64,000 nt of DNA. Source: JAHBXE01 sp044222195 (GTDB taxonomy: Bacteria; Planctomycetota; Phycisphaerae; Phycisphaerales; UBA1924). Shown one piece after another: positions 53,378-61,894 of the stretch. A model generated the notes under the pieces. It had not been told where the DNA came from, ran no database searches, and saw only the letters and a list, made by a program, of their open reading frames with translations. Where the stretch lies: the NCBI GenBank assembly GCA_044222195.1, contig JBGANS010000007.1, forward strand, positions 1 to 64,000, read 5' to 3'. Numbering within the stretch: position 1 is the stretch's first letter; the number at the start of each line of letters is the position of its first letter. The position numbers and the translations under genes are program-made.

Positions 53378-53475
53378 GTCGTCTTCAATCCGACGAGGTC
53401 GAATCAGCCCCGCGGCCCACACAGGCCGCCCGGGCCCCGGCGACGCCCTCCGCCGCCGGTCCTATGGGGGACAGG

Positions 53476-53503
53476 TTGTACCAACTCCCACCCCCCTGTC
53501 AAC
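53476..53503 (-). promoter_or_regulatory. Near-consensus sigma-70-type promoter for the kamA cluster
   Basis: On the minus strand TTGACA (53498-53503), 16 bases, then TACAAC (53476-53481). It is about 100 bases upstream of the kamA ATG and is the best promoter match in the window. Confidence 0.6.
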
Positions 53504-53531
53504 TCGCCCCCTTGGGGACACAGTTGACAGC
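53497..53531. promoter_or_regulatory. Inverted repeat overlapping the kamA -35 (operator-like)
   Basis: CTGTCAACT (53497-53505) and AGTTGACAG (53523-53531) are perfect 9-bp arms around 17 bases, and CCCC/GGGG can pair inside. The left arm contains the -35 hexamer of the kamA promoter. It also lies just after the stop of the GH31-like gene, so a terminator role is possible, though no T-run is present. Confidence 0.55.
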
Positions 53532-53533
53532 CG

Positions 53534-55612
53534 TCAATGTTTCTCGGAATTCGGGATCGGAATCTTCACGGTGCCCTTTTCGCTCCCCTGACCCTTGAGT
53601 TCCCCAGCGTCAGTCAGGACACGAACCTCCAGTTTCCGATCCGGCAATGCCAATCCATAATCCAGCAGGCTCAGTCGAGCCATGTAGGCGTCACCTTCCC
53701 GGGTGATGCGGTACCCGATTCGCCTCGCCTGGTTCTTGTAGAACTCGTACCCCTCCCCCCGGTCCTCGTACAGGAACCCCTCCGCCAAGCCGTCTTCCCG
53801 AGGATTGGCCACGATGGTGAGCGGGTCAGTCGGCTTTTCATCCGGATATTGAACGACCGGCCCGAGAGCGATCACCGCCCCGGGCCTCAGGTACAGGTCC
53901 GGAAGCTCGTAGTTGTCTGAATCGCCGAAGTCCAGTTTCCGCCACGTGCCCTTGAGCGGCACCACCGGGGGAGGCCCATCGACCAGCCGCGGCATCACCA
54001 GCAGGTCATCGCCTACAAGGAACCCCGATTCATTGCCACGGAGCGTCGGGTCCTTGGGATCGGCAAAGAACAGCGGCTGGAGAATCGGCTGGCAACTGAA
54101 AAACGCGCTAAAGCACTGCGAGTAGATGTAAGGGATCAGCCGCGCCCGCCGCTCCATCGCCTGCCGCAGCGTCTTCTCCGCTCCCTTGGGGAACGTGCTC
54201 AGGTCTTCGGGCAGGAAGAACGAGCCGAACGCGATGGGAAACGTCGCCGCGACACCAATCCACCGGGTGTTCGGCTCCGAGCCGATACCCTGGAACGGCG
54301 GCTTGACCATCGTCCCCACGAGCGGCTGGCCCGACAGCGCGGTGCTCAGCGACGCACTGAGGAACATCTTCGGCCAGTCCGGGCTCCGTTCCGGCCAGTC
54401 GATCAGAGCTCCCGTGTACCGCTGGGCCCCGATGCCACGGACATCCACCGTCACGTGCGGCCGCTTGTTGGCTTTTTCGCCCCCAAAGCCGCCGAGGACC
54501 GCCCGCGCGAACTGCCGGTCCAGGAGCTCCTGGTACCGCATCCCATCCCCGGGTCCGCCGAGGCTCTCATCTGCCCGGACGATCACCCCCGTCGCCAGCC
54601 TTTCCGGCGTAAGCCGCTGGGATGTGATCCCCTCAAAGCCCGGTTCCAGGAACTTCGCCACCTCCCCCGACCACCACTCCCGCGTCTCCTTCCTCGCAAA
54701 GTCCGGCATGTACATCAGCGTTTCCGCCACCTCGTACTTGAACCCGTGCCCTTCCGCATCCCGCACCACGTGGTCACCGGCAAGAGCCGCGGCCTGCAGG
54801 GGCGAGGTTTCCAGCTCGGGAATCGCCCGGCTGATCATCCCGACGAGGTGAAACCCGCTCGCCTTGGCCTCATCGAGCGCCGCCTTCACGTCCGGCACGT
54901 ACGCGGGCGGAAAGCTCATCGGCCACGTCGTTCGATCGCACGCCAGCCACAACACAGACGAAGGAATCTTCGCTTCCCGCAGCCACTTCACGACCAACTT
55001 GAGTTGCGGCGTCGACATCGCCGCGAACTGCTGGTATCCAAGCGCCCACAGCGGCGGCATTTCCATCCGCCCCGTCAGCTCCGTCAGCGCCACCACCACT
55101 TCCCGCGGGGTCTCGCCTTTGATCACGACCAGCGGCAGCCCCGGGTCATCCGAGTTGAACTTGATCTCACCGTTCAGCGACACACTCGTCGCGTACGTCG
55201 TATCCACGAACACGCCGAAGGCCGTGCCATCCGCGTGCACGCAGAGCACCCACGGCGTGTCCACCGGGGCGTTGTCAAACGTCTGCCCGTTGCGGAGCAT
55301 CGGCCCGACGTGCCGCCCCACGCCGTAGAGCGAGTCGCCCTCCTTGATCGCGAACCTCGCCGTGGTGCGATCACCCGCCTTGGCGTACTCCGGCCGAACC
55401 GGGAACTCCGCAGGTGGCGCCCCGGTCGGGCGCGGCTGAACCTCAAACGCAATCGAGGGCTTGGCGCTGTTCAGCGCCTCCTGGCTCGGAAACCACCGAA
55501 CGACCGCGGAACTCATCGCCTGGCCGACAGGATCGTCGGCCAGCGCAACGCTGCACGAAACGAATGGAACAGCGACGCCGATAGCGATCTTCAGCCACGC
55601 ACACTCAGCCAT
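53534..55612 (-). CDS. Secreted glycoside hydrolase family 31-like protein
   Basis: A 692-residue protein with a signal peptide (AECAWLKIAIGVAVPFVSCS). The GH31 outline is visible: SLYGVGRHVGPML, VLCVHADGTAFGVFVDTTY, MPPLWALGYQQFA, PSSVLWLACDRTTWPMSFPP, GALIDWPERSPDWPKMFLSA, SGQPLVGTMVKPPFQGIG, ARLIPYIYSQCFSAF and LVGDDLLVMPRLVDG. The nucleophile motif (W-x-D-M-N-E in active enzymes) seems replaced by GITSQRLTPER, while an aspartate remains near the acid/base position (LIDWPER). It may be inactive, or an unusual subfamily. ATG 55612 follows GGTGAG. Confidence 0.76.
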   Translation of the reverse strand: MAECAWLKIAIGVAVPFVSCSVALADDPVGQAMSSAVVRWFPSQEALNSAKPSIAFEVQPRPTGAPPAEFPVRPEYAKAGDRTTARFAIKEGDSLYGVGRHVGPMLRNGQTFDNAPVDTPWVLCVHADGTAFGVFVDTTYATSVSLNGEIKFNSDDPGLPLVVIKGETPREVVVALTELTGRMEMPPLWALGYQQFAAMSTPQLKLVVKWLREAKIPSSVLWLACDRTTWPMSFPPAYVPDVKAALDEAKASGFHLVGMISRAIPELETSPLQAAALAGDHVVRDAEGHGFKYEVAETLMYMPDFARKETREWWSGEVAKFLEPGFEGITSQRLTPERLATGVIVRADESLGGPGDGMRYQELLDRQFARAVLGGFGGEKANKRPHVTVDVRGIGAQRYTGALIDWPERSPDWPKMFLSASLSTALSGQPLVGTMVKPPFQGIGSEPNTRWIGVAATFPIAFGSFFLPEDLSTFPKGAEKTLRQAMERRARLIPYIYSQCFSAFFSCQPILQPLFFADPKDPTLRGNESGFLVGDDLLVMPRLVDGPPPVVPLKGTWRKLDFGDSDNYELPDLYLRPGAVIALGPVVQYPDEKPTDPLTIVANPREDGLAEGFLYEDRGEGYEFYKNQARRIGYRITREGDAYMARLSLLDYGLALPDRKLEVRVLTDAGELKGQGSEKGTVKIPIPNSEKH

Positions 55613-55638
55613 GCGATGTCTCACCTCGCCCAGCGGGC

Positions 55639-57588
55639 TCAGACTACCTTCACCTCGACGGGAGCGGTCTCGCCTCGAACTTCCTTGTACACGCTCCCGT
55701 CCACAAAACCTTGAAGCTTCCTCGCCCGGACCGGGTGCTGAAGCTTGCGGATCGCCTTGGCCTCTACCTGTCGCACGCGTTCGCGTGTGACCTTGAAGAT
55801 CCGGCCGACCTCTTCCAGCGTGTACGTGTACCCATCGCCGATGCCGTAGCGGAGCTTGATGATTTCCCGCTCGCGGTACGTGAGCGTCCGCAGCACCTGC
55901 TCGATGCGCTGCTTGAGCATGTCCTGGGCCGCGGATTCGCTGGGGGCATCCTGGCGCTCATCCTCGATGAAGTCGCCGAAGTAGCTGTCCTCGGATTCGC
56001 CCACGGGCCGGTCCAGGCTCACAGGATGCCGGCTGATCTTCATCACGCGCCGTGTTTCAAGCACGCTCATCCCCGCGCGCTCGGAGAGCTCCTCGATCGT
56101 CGGCTCCATCCCCGTTTCCTGCAGGATCATCTTCTGGATGTTCCGCAGCTTGGACATCGTCTCGATCATGTGAACCGGGATGCGGATGGTCCGCGCATGG
56201 TCGGCGATCGCCCGCGTGATGGCCTGGCGGATCCACCACGTGGCGTACGTGCTGAACTTGTACCCGCGCTTGTATTCGTACTTGTCCACCGCCCGCATCA
56301 GGCCCGTGTTGCCCTCCTGGATGATGTCCAGGAACGAAAGGCCGCGGTTGCGGTACTTCTTGGCGATCGAGACCACCAGCCGCAGGTTGCCGCCGGAAAG
56401 GTCCCGCTTCGCCTGCTCATACTCCCAGAAGACTGTGCCGAGTTCGCGGATGCGCCGGGCCAGTCCGTCCGGCTCTTCAAGCACGAGGTTCCGCAGGCCC
56501 GCCACCTCTTCCTTCATGACCTCGACATCTTCCGGGTCGTACTTCTTCGCGTTCTTCTCCGCCCGCTTCATTTCCAGCTGCAGCTCGGTCAGCTTCTTGT
56601 TGATGCTCCGCAGCTTCCGCATGAGCGGGATGATCCGGCCCGTCCGCAGGCACAGCTCCTCGGTCAAGGCCGCCATGCGCCGCCGCCGGCTCGCAATCCG
56701 GTCCTTGAGTTCCGCGGCGACTTCCGCCGGGCCATCCTTGCGAGCGACCTCCAGGGCGTCCCAGTCCCGCCGGTTCAGGTCCAGCAGCTTCTGGATCGTC
56801 CCGAGGTTGCACGGAATGCGCTTGGCGATCTTCTCCTTGGCGTTGGTCTCCGCCGTCGAGATCCGCATGGTCCGGTCAAAGGGCAGCTCGCCCGCGTGCA
56901 CCAGCTTGAGCGTCTCCACCGCCTGGTTCACGACGTAGTCGCTCTCGAGGCACCGGCGCCGGAAGATCATCCGCGTCGTCTCGATCTTCTTCGCCAGCCG
57001 GATTTCCTCTTCACGCGTCAGGAGCGGGATCCCGCCCATCTGCGTCAGGTACATCCGCACGGGGTCGTCGATCCGCTTGCCCGCGTTCTCATCGGCGATG
57101 ATCGCCTCGTCAATGTCCTTCTGCAGAGCGGTCGAATCCAGCGATTCTGCCTCCGCTACATCCATCTCCGCTTGCGACTGCGGCCCCTTCTTCGACGAAG
57201 AAGTGCCACTCATGCTGCGGGCCAGTTTGGCCGTCTCGGCAAAACGCTCTCCGCCCGCCACGCTCATCGCACGGATCGGCTTGGCCGCCCCGCGCAGAGA
57301 TACCGTCGCCGCCAGAGCCGCGGCCGAGGATGAATCCCCGCCCCGCGATTCGCGGTACAGCCGTCCCTTGTACTCGAGCTCATCAACCAGCTCGATCCCG
57401 AACCGGTCCATCAGCGCCAAGAGCTCATCGAGCCGCTCGGGATCGACCATTTCATCCGGCAGCGTGTTGTTGAGCTCCTCGTAGCTCAGCCATGTCCGCT
57501 TCCGGCCCAGTTCCAACAGGTCTGCAACGGCGGGGTGAAGATCAATGACCACATCCTGCTCCTGATCTGCACGAGTCTTCTCGAACAC
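55639..57588 (-). CDS. rpoD: Primary RNA polymerase sigma factor (sigma-70)
   Basis: A 649-residue vegetative sigma factor. Region 1.2 is DDPVRMYLTQMGGIPLLTRE, followed by a non-conserved region of ~200 residues. Region 2 is NLRLVVSIAKKYRNRGLSFL ... IQEGNTGLMRAVDKYEYKRG and FSTYATWWIRQAITRAIADH. Region 3 begins RTIRIPVHMIETMSKLRNIQ, and region 4.2 is YTLEEVGRIFKVTRERVRQV. GTG 57588 is chosen because GAGG lies five bases upstream, after the dnaG stop; the longer open frame overlaps dnaG and has no support. The dnaG-rpoD order recalls the macromolecular synthesis operon. Confidence 0.93.
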   Translation of the reverse strand: MFEKTRADQEQDVVIDLHPAVADLLELGRKRTWLSYEELNNTLPDEMVDPERLDELLALMDRFGIELVDELEYKGRLYRESRGGDSSSAAALAATVSLRGAAKPIRAMSVAGGERFAETAKLARSMSGTSSSKKGPQSQAEMDVAEAESLDSTALQKDIDEAIIADENAGKRIDDPVRMYLTQMGGIPLLTREEEIRLAKKIETTRMIFRRRCLESDYVVNQAVETLKLVHAGELPFDRTMRISTAETNAKEKIAKRIPCNLGTIQKLLDLNRRDWDALEVARKDGPAEVAAELKDRIASRRRRMAALTEELCLRTGRIIPLMRKLRSINKKLTELQLEMKRAEKNAKKYDPEDVEVMKEEVAGLRNLVLEEPDGLARRIRELGTVFWEYEQAKRDLSGGNLRLVVSIAKKYRNRGLSFLDIIQEGNTGLMRAVDKYEYKRGYKFSTYATWWIRQAITRAIADHARTIRIPVHMIETMSKLRNIQKMILQETGMEPTIEELSERAGMSVLETRRVMKISRHPVSLDRPVGESEDSYFGDFIEDERQDAPSESAAQDMLKQRIEQVLRTLTYREREIIKLRYGIGDGYTYTLEEVGRIFKVTRERVRQVEAKAIRKLQHPVRARKLQGFVDGSVYKEVRGETAPVEVKVV

Positions 57589-57600
57589 AAACACCTCGCC

Positions 57601-57620
57601 AGGCCCCCCACAAGGGGCCT
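57601..57620 (-). terminator. Hairpin between dnaG and rpoD
   Basis: AGGCCCC and GGGGCCT form a 7-bp stem with a 6-base loop in the 41-base gap between the dnaG stop and the rpoD start. No T-run follows, so attenuation or mRNA processing fits as well as termination. Confidence 0.45.
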
Positions 57621-57629
57621 GACGATAGT

Positions 57630-59420
57630 TCACCTTCCCGGCACCGGGATCACGCGCCGATTCACCATCGACGCCCGATTCCGGCGGATGTCCTCCAGCG
57701 ATTCTGATTCCTCTTTGTGAGCCAGCCCGGCCAGGCAATCCTTCAGGTACATCCGAACATCCGTATCCACATCCACCCGTGAGGCCCACTGCGTCGCCAG
57801 GGCCTGCGCATCCGGGCTCTCCAGCCGCCCGCACACCTCAACGACCGAGCACGACCGACCCGACCCCGCGAGCGACACCACCGCATCGGCCACATCGTGC
57901 GCATCGCCCGGCTCGACATGGCCCGGGTCCAGAAGTTCGTGCTCGCCATCAGTCAGTTCTCGCCACAGCGACGGCTCGCACATCAGGCAGCCCAGCGCAT
58001 CCTGGAACCGGCGAACTCGTAGGTCAGTCGCCACGGCCGCCGGCTTGGATTCGACAACGCCCGCGCCCGCCGCCCGCCCTCCAGGAATCGCCTGCCAGAT
58101 CACCTGCTCATCCTGGCCGACGATCGACGCGATTTGTCGGACGATCAGCCTGCGCCGCAGCATCGGGATCGAGTTGAACCCGAGTTGAACCAGCCGATTC
58201 AGGTCTTCACCGACCGCTCTCGACAGCGCATTGACCCCCGCCCCGGCCAGGTTCTCGCGCAGGCGGGCAAACCGGTACGACAGGAGATCCGTTGCCGAAG
58301 CAATCACCGACCGAAGCACCTCCGCCCCACCCTCCCGCTTGAGCAGTTCATCGGGATCCTTCGCATCCGTTTTCCCGGCCAGTGTGGCAATCTTGACATC
58401 GATCTCTTCCGCGAAGAAAACCTCTACGGCCCGGTCCGCGGCCCGGCTCCCGGCGTCATCGCCGTCAAACAGCAGCACCACGGTCTCGCAGAGGCGCCGT
58501 AGAACGGCCGCGTGTCCGCGGGTCAGAGCCGTCCCGAGTGTGGCGACGACGTTCGTGATCCCCGCTTGGTGGCAGGCGATGGTGTCCGTGTATCCCTCGG
58601 TGATGATCGCCGTCCGCTCGGTCTGGATGGAACGCGAAGCCTGGAAGAGCCCAAAGAGCGTCGAGGACTTCTGAAACAGCCGCGTCTCGGGCGAGTTCAG
58701 GTACTTGGGCTCATCCGCCTCATCGATCTTGCGCGCCCCGAACGCGATGTACCGCCCGATCTGATCCTGGATCGGGAACATCAAGCGATTCCGGAACGAG
58801 TCGTACAACCCATCGCCTGATTCACGCCGCTTGAGGAGCCCCGCCTCCGTAAACACCCGAGGATCGAGGCCGTGCTTCTGGATTGTCAGCAGCAAGCCAT
58901 CCCACCGCGCCGGACTGACCCCCAGCCCGAACGCCTGGACCATTTCGGGCGAAATTCCCCGGCGGGCGATCACATCCCGCGCCGCTGCCCCGTGCTCTGG
59001 ATGCCGCAGCAACGTCTTAAAGAAGTCCGCGGCCGAGGCATTGGCCTTCACGAGGTCGTTGCGCGAAACCGTGACCACTTCGGGTCCGGCTTCCCCGCCT
59101 CCAAGGTCCGCCCGCTGGAACTTTGCCAGCGTGATGTTCGCCCGCTCCGCCAGGTACTCCAGCGACTCGCGGAACTCCATGTTGTGATACTTCTCGATGA
59201 AGCTGAAGACGTCGCCCCCCGCCCCGCACGCAAAGCACTTGAAGATCTGCTTCGCCGGAGACACCCGCATCGACGGGCGCGAGTCATCATGGAACGGGCA
59301 CAGCCCGACGTACTCACGGCCCTTGGCCTTGAGCGTCAGGTGCTCGCCGATGACGCGCACGATGTCCGATGCATCGCGCACGCGCTCACGGTCGTCGTTG
59401 TTGCGAACAGGCAATGCCAT
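57630..59420 (-). CDS. dnaG: DNA primase
   Basis: A 596-residue primase that lays down RNA primers at the replication fork. The CHC2 zinc finger is CPFHDDSRPSMRV ... KCFACGAGGDVFSF. The catalytic core follows (DSFRNRLMFPIQDQIGRYIA, FGARKI), then TOPRIM with TEGYTDTIACHQAG and VVLLFDGDDAGSRAADRA. A C-terminal helicase-interaction region is present but short. ATG 59420 gives the usual N-terminus, ten residues before VRDASDIVRVI. Confidence 0.94.
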   Translation of the reverse strand: MALPVRNNDDRERVRDASDIVRVIGEHLTLKAKGREYVGLCPFHDDSRPSMRVSPAKQIFKCFACGAGGDVFSFIEKYHNMEFRESLEYLAERANITLAKFQRADLGGGEAGPEVVTVSRNDLVKANASAADFFKTLLRHPEHGAAARDVIARRGISPEMVQAFGLGVSPARWDGLLLTIQKHGLDPRVFTEAGLLKRRESGDGLYDSFRNRLMFPIQDQIGRYIAFGARKIDEADEPKYLNSPETRLFQKSSTLFGLFQASRSIQTERTAIITEGYTDTIACHQAGITNVVATLGTALTRGHAAVLRRLCETVVLLFDGDDAGSRAADRAVEVFFAEEIDVKIATLAGKTDAKDPDELLKREGGAEVLRSVIASATDLLSYRFARLRENLAGAGVNALSRAVGEDLNRLVQLGFNSIPMLRRRLIVRQIASIVGQDEQVIWQAIPGGRAAGAGVVESKPAAVATDLRVRRFQDALGCLMCEPSLWRELTDGEHELLDPGHVEPGDAHDVADAVVSLAGSGRSCSVVEVCGRLESPDAQALATQWASRVDVDTDVRMYLKDCLAGLAHKEESESLEDIRRNRASMVNRRVIPVPGR

Positions 59421-59806
59421 ACGCCTCACGCGAAAGCGACGGAACCCACACACACCGGTTTGTTCAAACGTGTCTTCACCATTCGAGCGCCGACTCGCCC
59501 CACAGAACGACCTTGTTCTGTGCGCAGTTCTCCGAACAGAGGAACTCCGCACCACGGGACCGAATCTCGGCTTCGAATCGCTCGAAAGGGTTTGATCCAT
59601 GACGGCTTTGTGGCCATGCGAGTTTGTCGCAGAGGGCGGAGCCGAGGATCGGGTACAACGAGCGTCCGACCGATCTGCCTCAAGGCTAGCACGAGCCCGG
59701 ATCGAATCAACCCAAGAGCCCTGAAACCGGGCCCCTTCGCACGGCTTCACCGCTTATCGGGTACCTCCGCCGGATTTGCGGACCTGCCCCGCCTACAACC
59801 CCCGCC
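59421..59806. other. 386-base divergent spacer between dnaG and acyP
   Basis: No confident gene. A 60-codon minus-strand frame (59476-59658, TTG start) has acceptable composition but no ribosome site and no recognisable product. TACAAC seven bases before the acyP ATG may be its -10. The spacer probably holds the promoters for both directions. Confidence 0.5.
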
Positions 59807-60076
59807 ATGGTCCGCATCAGCGCCAACTTCGCCGGTCGGGTTCAGGGTGTCGGTTTTCGCGCGACCACCCGGTCCATCGCCACCCGGCACAGCGTCTCCG
59901 GCTGGGTCCGCAACGAGCCCGACGGGACCGTCCAACTCGAAGCCCAGGCCCCGCAGGATCGCATAAACGCCTTTTTGGCCGCCCTGCAGGCCCAGATGGG
60001 CACGTTCATTCGTTCCAGTCAGGTCACTCCCATCCCCGTTGCCCCCGATGACTCTCCGTTCGAGATTCACCATTAA
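59807..60076 (+). CDS. acyP: Acylphosphatase
   Basis: An 89-residue enzyme that hydrolyses acyl phosphates. The signature GRVQGVGFRATTRSIATRHS carries the catalytic arginine, and SGWVRNEPDGTVQLEAQ carries the catalytic asparagine, in the normal spacing. Length is typical. The HAD phosphatase gene starts 31 bases after its stop. Confidence 0.94.
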   Translation: MVRISANFAGRVQGVGFRATTRSIATRHSVSGWVRNEPDGTVQLEAQAPQDRINAFLAALQAQMGTFIRSSQVTPIPVAPDDSPFEIHH

Positions 60077-60107
60077 GGGTCCAGACACAACCGGCAAGGA
60101 GGCCCCC

Positions 60108-60800
60108 GTGCTCGTGCTCTTCGACATCGATGGAACCCTGATCACCACCGGTGGCGTGGGCATTCGAGCCATGGTCGCCGCAGGCCGCGAACTTTTTGGC
60201 CAGGGGTTCACCGCCGATGGCATCGTATTTGCCGGAAGGCTTGACCCGCTCATCCTCACCGACATGTTCCGTCTCAGCGGTGTCCCCACCACCCCCGAAA
60301 ACTTCGCCGCTATCCGCCGCGCCTACGCCAAGTACCTCACCACCGAGCTCGCCAACTCCACGGCCAAACGTGCGCTCCCCGGCGTTCACGATCTCGTCGC
60401 ATCTCTCCGTCGCGACACTTCTGCCACCCTCGGTCTTCTCACCGGCAACTTTGCCGAGACCGGCTCCATGAAGCTCCGCGCCTGCGGCATCGAACCCGAT
60501 CACTTTCCCATCCAGGCCTGGGGAGATGAATCCCCGCACGATCCTCCCGCTCGCAACCATCTCCCGCCCATCGCCATCGAACGCGATCGATCCCGCCGCG
60601 GCCGCCGTCTGCCCGGCCACGCCGTCACGATCATCGGCGACACTCCCCATGACGTCGCCTGCGCCAAGGCCCACGGCTGCCGTTCACTCGCCGTCGCCAC
60701 CGGCCGCTCCACCCACGCCGAACTCGCGGCCGCCGGCGCCGATCTGGTCGCCACCGACCTTTCCGACACCGCGGCGATGCTCACCTGGCTCAAGCAGTAG
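60108..60800 (+). CDS. HAD superfamily hydrolase (phosphoglycolate phosphatase-like)
   Basis: A 230-residue HAD phosphatase. Motif I is LFDIDGTLITTGG (nucleophile aspartate), motif II lies in LGLLTGNFAE (Thr), and motif IV is VTIIGDTPHDVACAKAHG. A helical cap follows motif I (C1 type). The substrate is not determined; close families act on phosphoglycolate or small sugar phosphates. GTG 60108 is chosen because AAGGAGG lies five bases upstream and it starts right at the nucleophile strand. It is 2 bases from the convergent PPIase gene. Confidence 0.85.
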   Translation: MLVLFDIDGTLITTGGVGIRAMVAAGRELFGQGFTADGIVFAGRLDPLILTDMFRLSGVPTTPENFAAIRRAYAKYLTTELANSTAKRALPGVHDLVASLRRDTSATLGLLTGNFAETGSMKLRACGIEPDHFPIQAWGDESPHDPPARNHLPPIAIERDRSRRGRRLPGHAVTIIGDTPHDVACAKAHGCRSLAVATGRSTHAELAAAGADLVATDLSDTAAMLTWLKQ

Positions 60801-60802
60801 CT

Positions 60803-61807
60803 TCAAGGCGCCGGCGAAACCCGCCACGACCATTCCAATCCCGGCGCCAGCGGTGTGACCTGTGTCTTCGCCAGCAGCCGCTTTGCTTCCGCCTCCATGC
60901 CGATCCGCTCCTTCCGAACGCGAATCTCCGCTTTCGCTGACTCAAACGCGCCCTCAACGGGCTTGGTCGCATCGATTCTCGTTTCGAGCATGAACATCGC
61001 GAATCCTCGATCGACCGATATCACCGGGCTCACTTTCCCCGGTTCCAAATTCGGAAGCAGCACCCGAATCGCCGCGGGGTACGAACCGTCCGCCGGGCTG
61101 ATCGGCTCGAGCAACCCCCCTCGCGCCGCCGATGCATCCGTGGACTTCAGGGCCGCGGCCCGTGCAAACGCCACATCCAACGCCGCGCCATCCTTCTCCA
61201 GTTCCTTCTTCAGTTGCAACGCCTCACGCTCCGTCGCCATCACGATCGCTCGCACCCGGTACCTCGCCCCGTACCGAACCTGCATGGCCTGTTCCACCTC
61301 CGAATCCGCCACCTGCACCGACGGCCCCACCAGCGCCCGCAGCCTCGCGTTCCGCTCCAGCAGCCTGCGATATCGCACATCCCCCAATCCCCGAGTCCGG
61401 CGGATCGACTCCAGCATCACGCCGGACTCGACCCGCGGCGAAGCCGTGTCCCTCTCGATCGAGTCCAGCAGCCGTGCCTCTTCCGCGTTGATCGCCTTCT
61501 CATCTATGACGACGCCCCGAAGCCCGCATTCCCGTTTCACCGCCCGATCGAGCGCAATCTCCCGCAGCACCATCGCCCCGGACGCTTCCCCCAGCATCGA
61601 GCCCAACTCGCCCCAACTCACGCTCTCCCCATCAATTCTTGCCGCATCTCCGGGAACAGCCGCGTCGCTGGAGTGCCGAACATCTTGAAGCCCCTTCATG
61701 TCGGACGCCCGCAACTCCCCCACTGTCGGCTGACGGTCCGCGCACCCCGCCATCGCGCCCGCGACCAGCGCCCACGCCCCGGCTCGTACCGGCACAACCT
61801 TCCACAT
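60803..61807 (-). CDS. Parvulin/SurA-like peptidyl-prolyl isomerase, putative lipoprotein
   Basis: A 334-residue exported protein. The N-terminal signal ends ALVAGAMAGC, a lipobox-like site, so the mature protein is probably lipid-anchored. A helical chaperone region (~50-180) is followed by a parvulin-like domain (YRVRAIVMATEREALQLKKE, then ARGGLLEPISPADGSYPAAI and VLLPNLEPGKVSPVISVDRG). This fits SurA/PrsA-type folding factors acting outside the cytoplasm. ATG 61807 has GGGAG at good spacing; the ATG two codons earlier is too close to it. Confidence 0.78.
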   Translation of the reverse strand: MWKVVPVRAGAWALVAGAMAGCADRQPTVGELRASDMKGLQDVRHSSDAAVPGDAARIDGESVSWGELGSMLGEASGAMVLREIALDRAVKRECGLRGVVIDEKAINAEEARLLDSIERDTASPRVESGVMLESIRRTRGLGDVRYRRLLERNARLRALVGPSVQVADSEVEQAMQVRYGARYRVRAIVMATEREALQLKKELEKDGAALDVAFARAAALKSTDASAARGGLLEPISPADGSYPAAIRVLLPNLEPGKVSPVISVDRGFAMFMLETRIDATKPVEGAFESAKAEIRVRKERIGMEAEAKRLLAKTQVTPLAPGLEWSWRVSPAP

Positions 61808-61894
61808 TCGCATACTCCCGGGTTGATTCCGCGCTCTCAGCACGCGACCATGACAACGCTACACCGGCCGCGAGTCAAACTCCCGGAGCCTCGC

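Noticed and set aside
55711..57333. 540-codon plus-strand open frame antisense to rpoD
   Set aside because: Arises from high GC and codon periodicity; the product is Arg/Leu/Pro-rich with no family features, while rpoD is unmistakable.
59476..59658. 60-codon minus-strand frame upstream of dnaG
   Set aside because: Composition is acceptable but there is no ribosome site, no family and no neighbour logic; too weak to call a gene.
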